From the NCBI GenBank assembly GCA_031256885.1, contig JAIRPS010000140.1, forward strand, positions 1-8,187: 8,187 nucleotides of DNA, read 5' to 3'. Under the pieces are notes generated by a model. The model was not told where the DNA came from, ran no database searches, and saw only the letters and a program-made list of their open reading frames with translations. The DNA is from Bifidobacteriaceae bacterium. GTDB lineage: Bacteria; Actinomycetota; Actinomycetes; Actinomycetales; WQXJ01. Below are positions 6,404-8,187 of this stretch, in pieces. Within the stretch, counting starts at the first letter, position 1. Each line of letters starts with the position of its first letter. The translations under genes were made by a program, and so were the position numbers.

Positions 6404-7393
6404 CTAACCGATCTTGACCGGCCCGCCAATACAGTTACTAAACACAACCTTGGTGTCGGTAGGCAAAACAGCAATGGAATCAACTTCCGAACTTAGGAAA
6501 TACTTTGTACCCACACCCGTACCGTTGTAGTTGCGCGTTGAACCAGTGATGTTGACAGAACAGCCACCGTACTCATTGCGCGTGAACCGGTAAGTCCCCG
6601 CCGGGAGCATTGCACCGCCTTCTAACACATTGGACAGCACGTTGACCCTGACAGTGGCCGTCGACACAAGACTTGGGTGAGTATCAGCCGAGAACATACT
6701 TGGCAAGTAGCGCAGCTTGATGTCATTAGCACCAACTTGGCCCAGCCTGTCACCATCCAAGAGCAACTTGACAGTTTGTTTAGCGCGCACATTGCTCAGA
6801 CTCTTATAATCCACAGACGTGGCCAATGGGGACTTAGCACTCCAAGCAGCCGTTGTAACCATCAGGTAAGAACTTGAGGACTGCGGGCCAACCCAGCTAA
6901 GTGACACATCAAGCGGGGTTTGATTGTTTTGGTAAACATCAACCGCCGAACTGGCAGGTTTGACTGAGCCTTTGTAAGTCCACAGATCATACTTCTGCTT
7001 GGCCGCCTTCCTTGCGGAACTCCGAGTATATGTCAAGGTCAAAGCGTACTTTTTAGCAGCCTTCAACTTTGCTTTAGGCAGCACCAAAGTTGCCTTGGCT
7101 TTCTTGAACTTGGCTTGTTTCACCACCTTTTTACCCAAGTAGGCTTTGAGGGTACCGGTGCAGCCTTTGTTGACAGTGAACTTCAAAGTCACTTTGGCAC
7201 CAGGCTTGGCAGCAAGGGTGTAGGCAATAGAATCAAACGCAACTGCGCCCTTGAGAGAGTTGAGTTTCGCCGTGCAGATCGCTGGCTCAGCTTGCCACTG
7301 ACCGGCCAAGCTGGCACTGCTTGGCAAGGCGGTAAACGTGGCACCTACCAGTGATAGGGCCGCAACGGCGAGGAACAGCCGGGGAGATTTCAT
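6404..7393 (-). CDS. Secreted lysine-rich protein of unknown function
   Basis: I do not recognise this 329-residue protein as a named family. It starts with a clear Sec signal peptide: MKSPR, a hydrophobic core at about 6-23, and a likely signal peptidase I site after SSA at residue 27. There is no lipobox and no C-terminal LPXTG or membrane anchor, so it is probably released or held non-covalently. Residues 55-145 are rich in lysine and alternate hydrophobic and basic residues like a beta-sandwich (PGAKVTLKFTVNKGCTGTLK, then several KAK/KAAKK patches). The last 70 residues (PAGTYRF at 264-270, Cys278, PTD at 311-313, Cys321) resemble a small beta domain I recall from actinobacterial exported proteins with the pattern PGTYR-C-PSD-F-C; this is from memory and unchecked. 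The four cysteines (40, 78, 278, 321) could make two disulfides. AAGGAG eight bases before the ATG supports the start. The gene is convergent with ispF and divergent from cysS, so it is its own unit. Confidence 0.85.
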   Translation of the reverse strand: MKSPRLFLAVAALSLVGATFTALPSSASLAGQWQAEPAICTAKLNSLKGAVAFDSIAYTLAAKPGAKVTLKFTVNKGCTGTLKAYLGKKVVKQAKFKKAKATLVLPKAKLKAAKKYALTLTYTRSSARKAAKQKYDLWTYKGSVKPASSAVDVYQNNQTPLDVSLSWVGPQSSSSYLMVTTAAWSAKSPLATSVDYKSLSNVRAKQTVKLLLDGDRLGQVGANDIKLRYLPSMFSADTHPSLVSTATVRVNVLSNVLEGGAMLPAGTYRFTRNEYGGCSVNITGSTRNYNGTGVGTKYFLSSEVDSIAVLPTDTKVVFSNCIGGPVKIG

Positions 7394-7401
7394 AAAATCT
7401 G

Positions 7402-7407
7402 CTCCTT
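7402..7407 (-). promoter_or_regulatory. Ribosome binding site of the secreted-protein gene
   Basis: Read on the minus strand this is AAGGAG, eight bases before the ATG whose complement is at 7391-7393. It is a good match at normal spacing and it fixes the start in front of the signal peptide. Confidence 0.75.
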
Positions 7408-7430
7408 AAGTTAGAGATCGGGGTCGAAGA

Positions 7431-7445
7431 CTGATGGGGCATCAG
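7431..7445. repeat. Inverted repeat CTGATG-GGG-CATCAG in the divergent intergenic region
   Basis: Two perfect 6-base arms, CTGATG (7431-7436) and CATCAG (7440-7445), flank a three-base GGG centre. It lies in the 90-base gap between the start codons of the secreted-protein gene and cysS, in the probable 5' leader of the former. A second nested pair, GACTG (7429-7433) and CAGTC (7450-7454), overlaps it. It could be an operator or a small leader hairpin. A chance 6-base palindrome cannot be excluded. Confidence 0.4.
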
Positions 7446-7459
7446 CACACAGTCCTGCC

Positions 7460-7465
7460 AGACTA
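7460..7465 (-). promoter_or_regulatory. Possible extended -10 for the secreted-protein gene
   Basis: On the minus strand the sequence reads TGCTAGTCT, a TGN plus TANNNT pattern. Transcription from it would begin near 7453 and give a leader of about 60 bases containing the 7431-7445 inverted repeat. No -35 match is visible at 16-18 bases, so this is a tentative call. Confidence 0.3.
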
Positions 7466-7471
7466 GCACAG

Positions 7472-7477
7472 TAGGGT
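7472..7477 (+). promoter_or_regulatory. Putative -10 element for a leaderless cysS mRNA
   Basis: TAGGGT fits TANNNT and ends exactly six bases before the cysS ATG at 7484, the same geometry as at gpmA. There is no Shine-Dalgarno sequence between them, so the transcript probably begins at the start codon. No clear -35 is seen. Confidence 0.45.
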
Positions 7478-7483
7478 TGAGCT

Positions 7484-8187
7484 ATGGCCTTACACCTTTT
7501 TGATTCTGCCTCCAATCAAATCCGCCTCTTTCAACCGTTGCAACCAGGCCAGGTAGGCATCTACCTGTGCGGTGCAACTGTGCAAGCTGAGCCCCATATT
7601 GGCCATCTGCGCCCGGCAGTTGCTTTTGACATTTTGCGCCGCTGGCTGCAACGCAACGGCCTGAACGTCACACTGATCCGCAACGTCACTGACATTGACG
7701 ACAAAATCTTGGCAAAAGCCGCAGAACACAATGTTCCTTGGTGGGCTTGGGCTTTGATGCACGAACGCCTGTTCACTGCGGCCTACCAGGCTTTGGGAAT
7801 TCTCCCACCAACTTACGAGCCGCGAGCTACCGGCCATGTCACGGACATGATTGAACTGATGAGTCGGCTGGTTGAACGCGGGCATGCCTATTGCACCAGC
7901 CCAGGCAATGTGTATTTTGATACAGGCTCCTGGCCTGAATATGGCACCTTAACACACCAAAAACCGCAAGATTTAACCTCCACTGAGGACGATGGCCAAA
8001 AACGCAGCCCCCACGATTTTGCCCTCTGGAAAGCGGCAAAAGCTCACGAACCATCTACCGCATCCTGGCCAACTCCCTGGGGACGGGGACGCCCCGGTTG
8101 GCACTTAGAATGCTCAGCAATGGCTTGGCGCTACCTTGGTGATGAGTTTGATATTCACGGTGGTGGTCTTGACCTACGTTTCCCCCA
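7484..8187 (+). CDS. cysS: Cysteinyl-tRNA synthetase, 3' end outside window
   Basis: Class I synthetase that charges tRNA-Cys with cysteine in the cytoplasm. The frame runs from ATG 7484 to the right edge without a stop, giving 234 codons of a protein usually about 460-480 residues long. Visible marks are [22 protein letters not shown] (split here: [10 protein letters not shown], then PHIGHLR), with the zinc ligand Cys29 and the class I HIGH motif at residues 38-41; [10 protein letters not shown] at 66-75; FALWKAAK at 179-186; and [15 protein letters not shown] at about 199-213 with the second zinc ligand Cys210, followed by [13 protein letters not shown]. The remaining zinc ligands, the KMSKS loop and the anticodon-binding domain lie beyond the window. 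The mycothiol ligase MshC is a paralogue, but the CGATV and [11 protein letters not shown] context and the position downstream of ispF fit CysS. It is divergent from the secreted-protein gene and probably leaderless. Confidence 0.95.
   Translation, partial: MALHLFDSASNQIRLFQPLQPGQVGIYLCGATVQAEPHIGHLRPAVAFDILRRWLQRNGLNVTLIRNVTDIDDKILAKAAEHNVPWWAWALMHERLFTAAYQALGILPPTYEPRATGHVTDMIELMSRLVERGHAYCTSPGNVYFDTGSWPEYGTLTHQKPQDLTSTEDDGQKRSPHDFALWKAAKAHEPSTASWPTPWGRGRPGWHLECSAMAWRYLGDEFDIHGGGLDLRFP

Noticed and set aside
6408..6421. A possible short hairpin CCGATC-TT-GACCGG at the end of the secreted-protein gene, followed on the minus strand by a T-rich stretch.
   Set aside because: The stem is only five or six pairs, includes a G-U pair, lies inside the coding sequence and has an interrupted T-run. 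It is too weak to call a terminator.
7490..7885. A 131-codon minus-strand frame opposite the start of cysS.
   Set aside because: The plus strand encodes clear CysS motifs over the same bases, and nothing in the antisense translation looks like a protein family.

Overview
The window is a stretch of actinobacterial core chromosome of moderate GC content (by eye slightly above half). The evidence is the gene set and its order: a bacterial-PH-domain membrane protein, panC, an actinobacterial-type lysS, lsr2 (an actinobacteria-specific nucleoid protein), gpmA, carD, ispF and cysS. The moderate GC and compact spacing would fit a host-associated member of the Actinomycetales with a somewhat reduced genome, but the genus cannot be read from the sequence. 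I see no mobile element, CRISPR array, tRNA or rRNA.

Left part (1-3777, plus strand): a run of tightly packed genes that probably forms one operon. The 3' part of a YdbT-like PH-domain membrane protein overlaps panC (pantothenate synthetase), which carries a strong ribosome binding site. Next comes lysS (class II lysyl-tRNA synthetase), whose non-ATG start is uncertain. panD and coaX, often found between panC and lysS in related genomes, are absent here.

Middle part (3778-5150): lsr2 stands alone, with a good ribosome binding site and a strong 13-bp terminator hairpin. gpmA (2,3-bisphosphoglycerate-dependent phosphoglycerate mutase) follows, apparently expressed as a leaderless mRNA. After gpmA there is a clear extended -10 promoter (TGCTATAAT) for the next unit.

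Right part (5151-8187): carD (RNA polymerase-binding regulator) and ispF (MEP isoprenoid pathway) overlap by four bases. The usual ispD between them is missing. A secreted, lysine-rich protein of unknown function lies on the minus strand, convergent with ispF and divergent from cysS (cysteinyl-tRNA synthetase), which runs off the right edge. A short regulatory region with a 6-3-6 inverted repeat separates the divergent pair.

The core genes are ordinary housekeeping functions: coenzyme A precursor, tRNA charging, chromosome organisation, glycolysis, transcription initiation and isoprenoid synthesis. I found no convincing new biological system. The points most worth a second look are CarD, which carries glutamate where the M. 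tuberculosis protein has the RNA-polymerase-contacting Arg47 and has a 57-residue acidic tail; the lost ispD; the leaderless promoter geometry shared by gpmA and cysS; and the unknown secreted protein.
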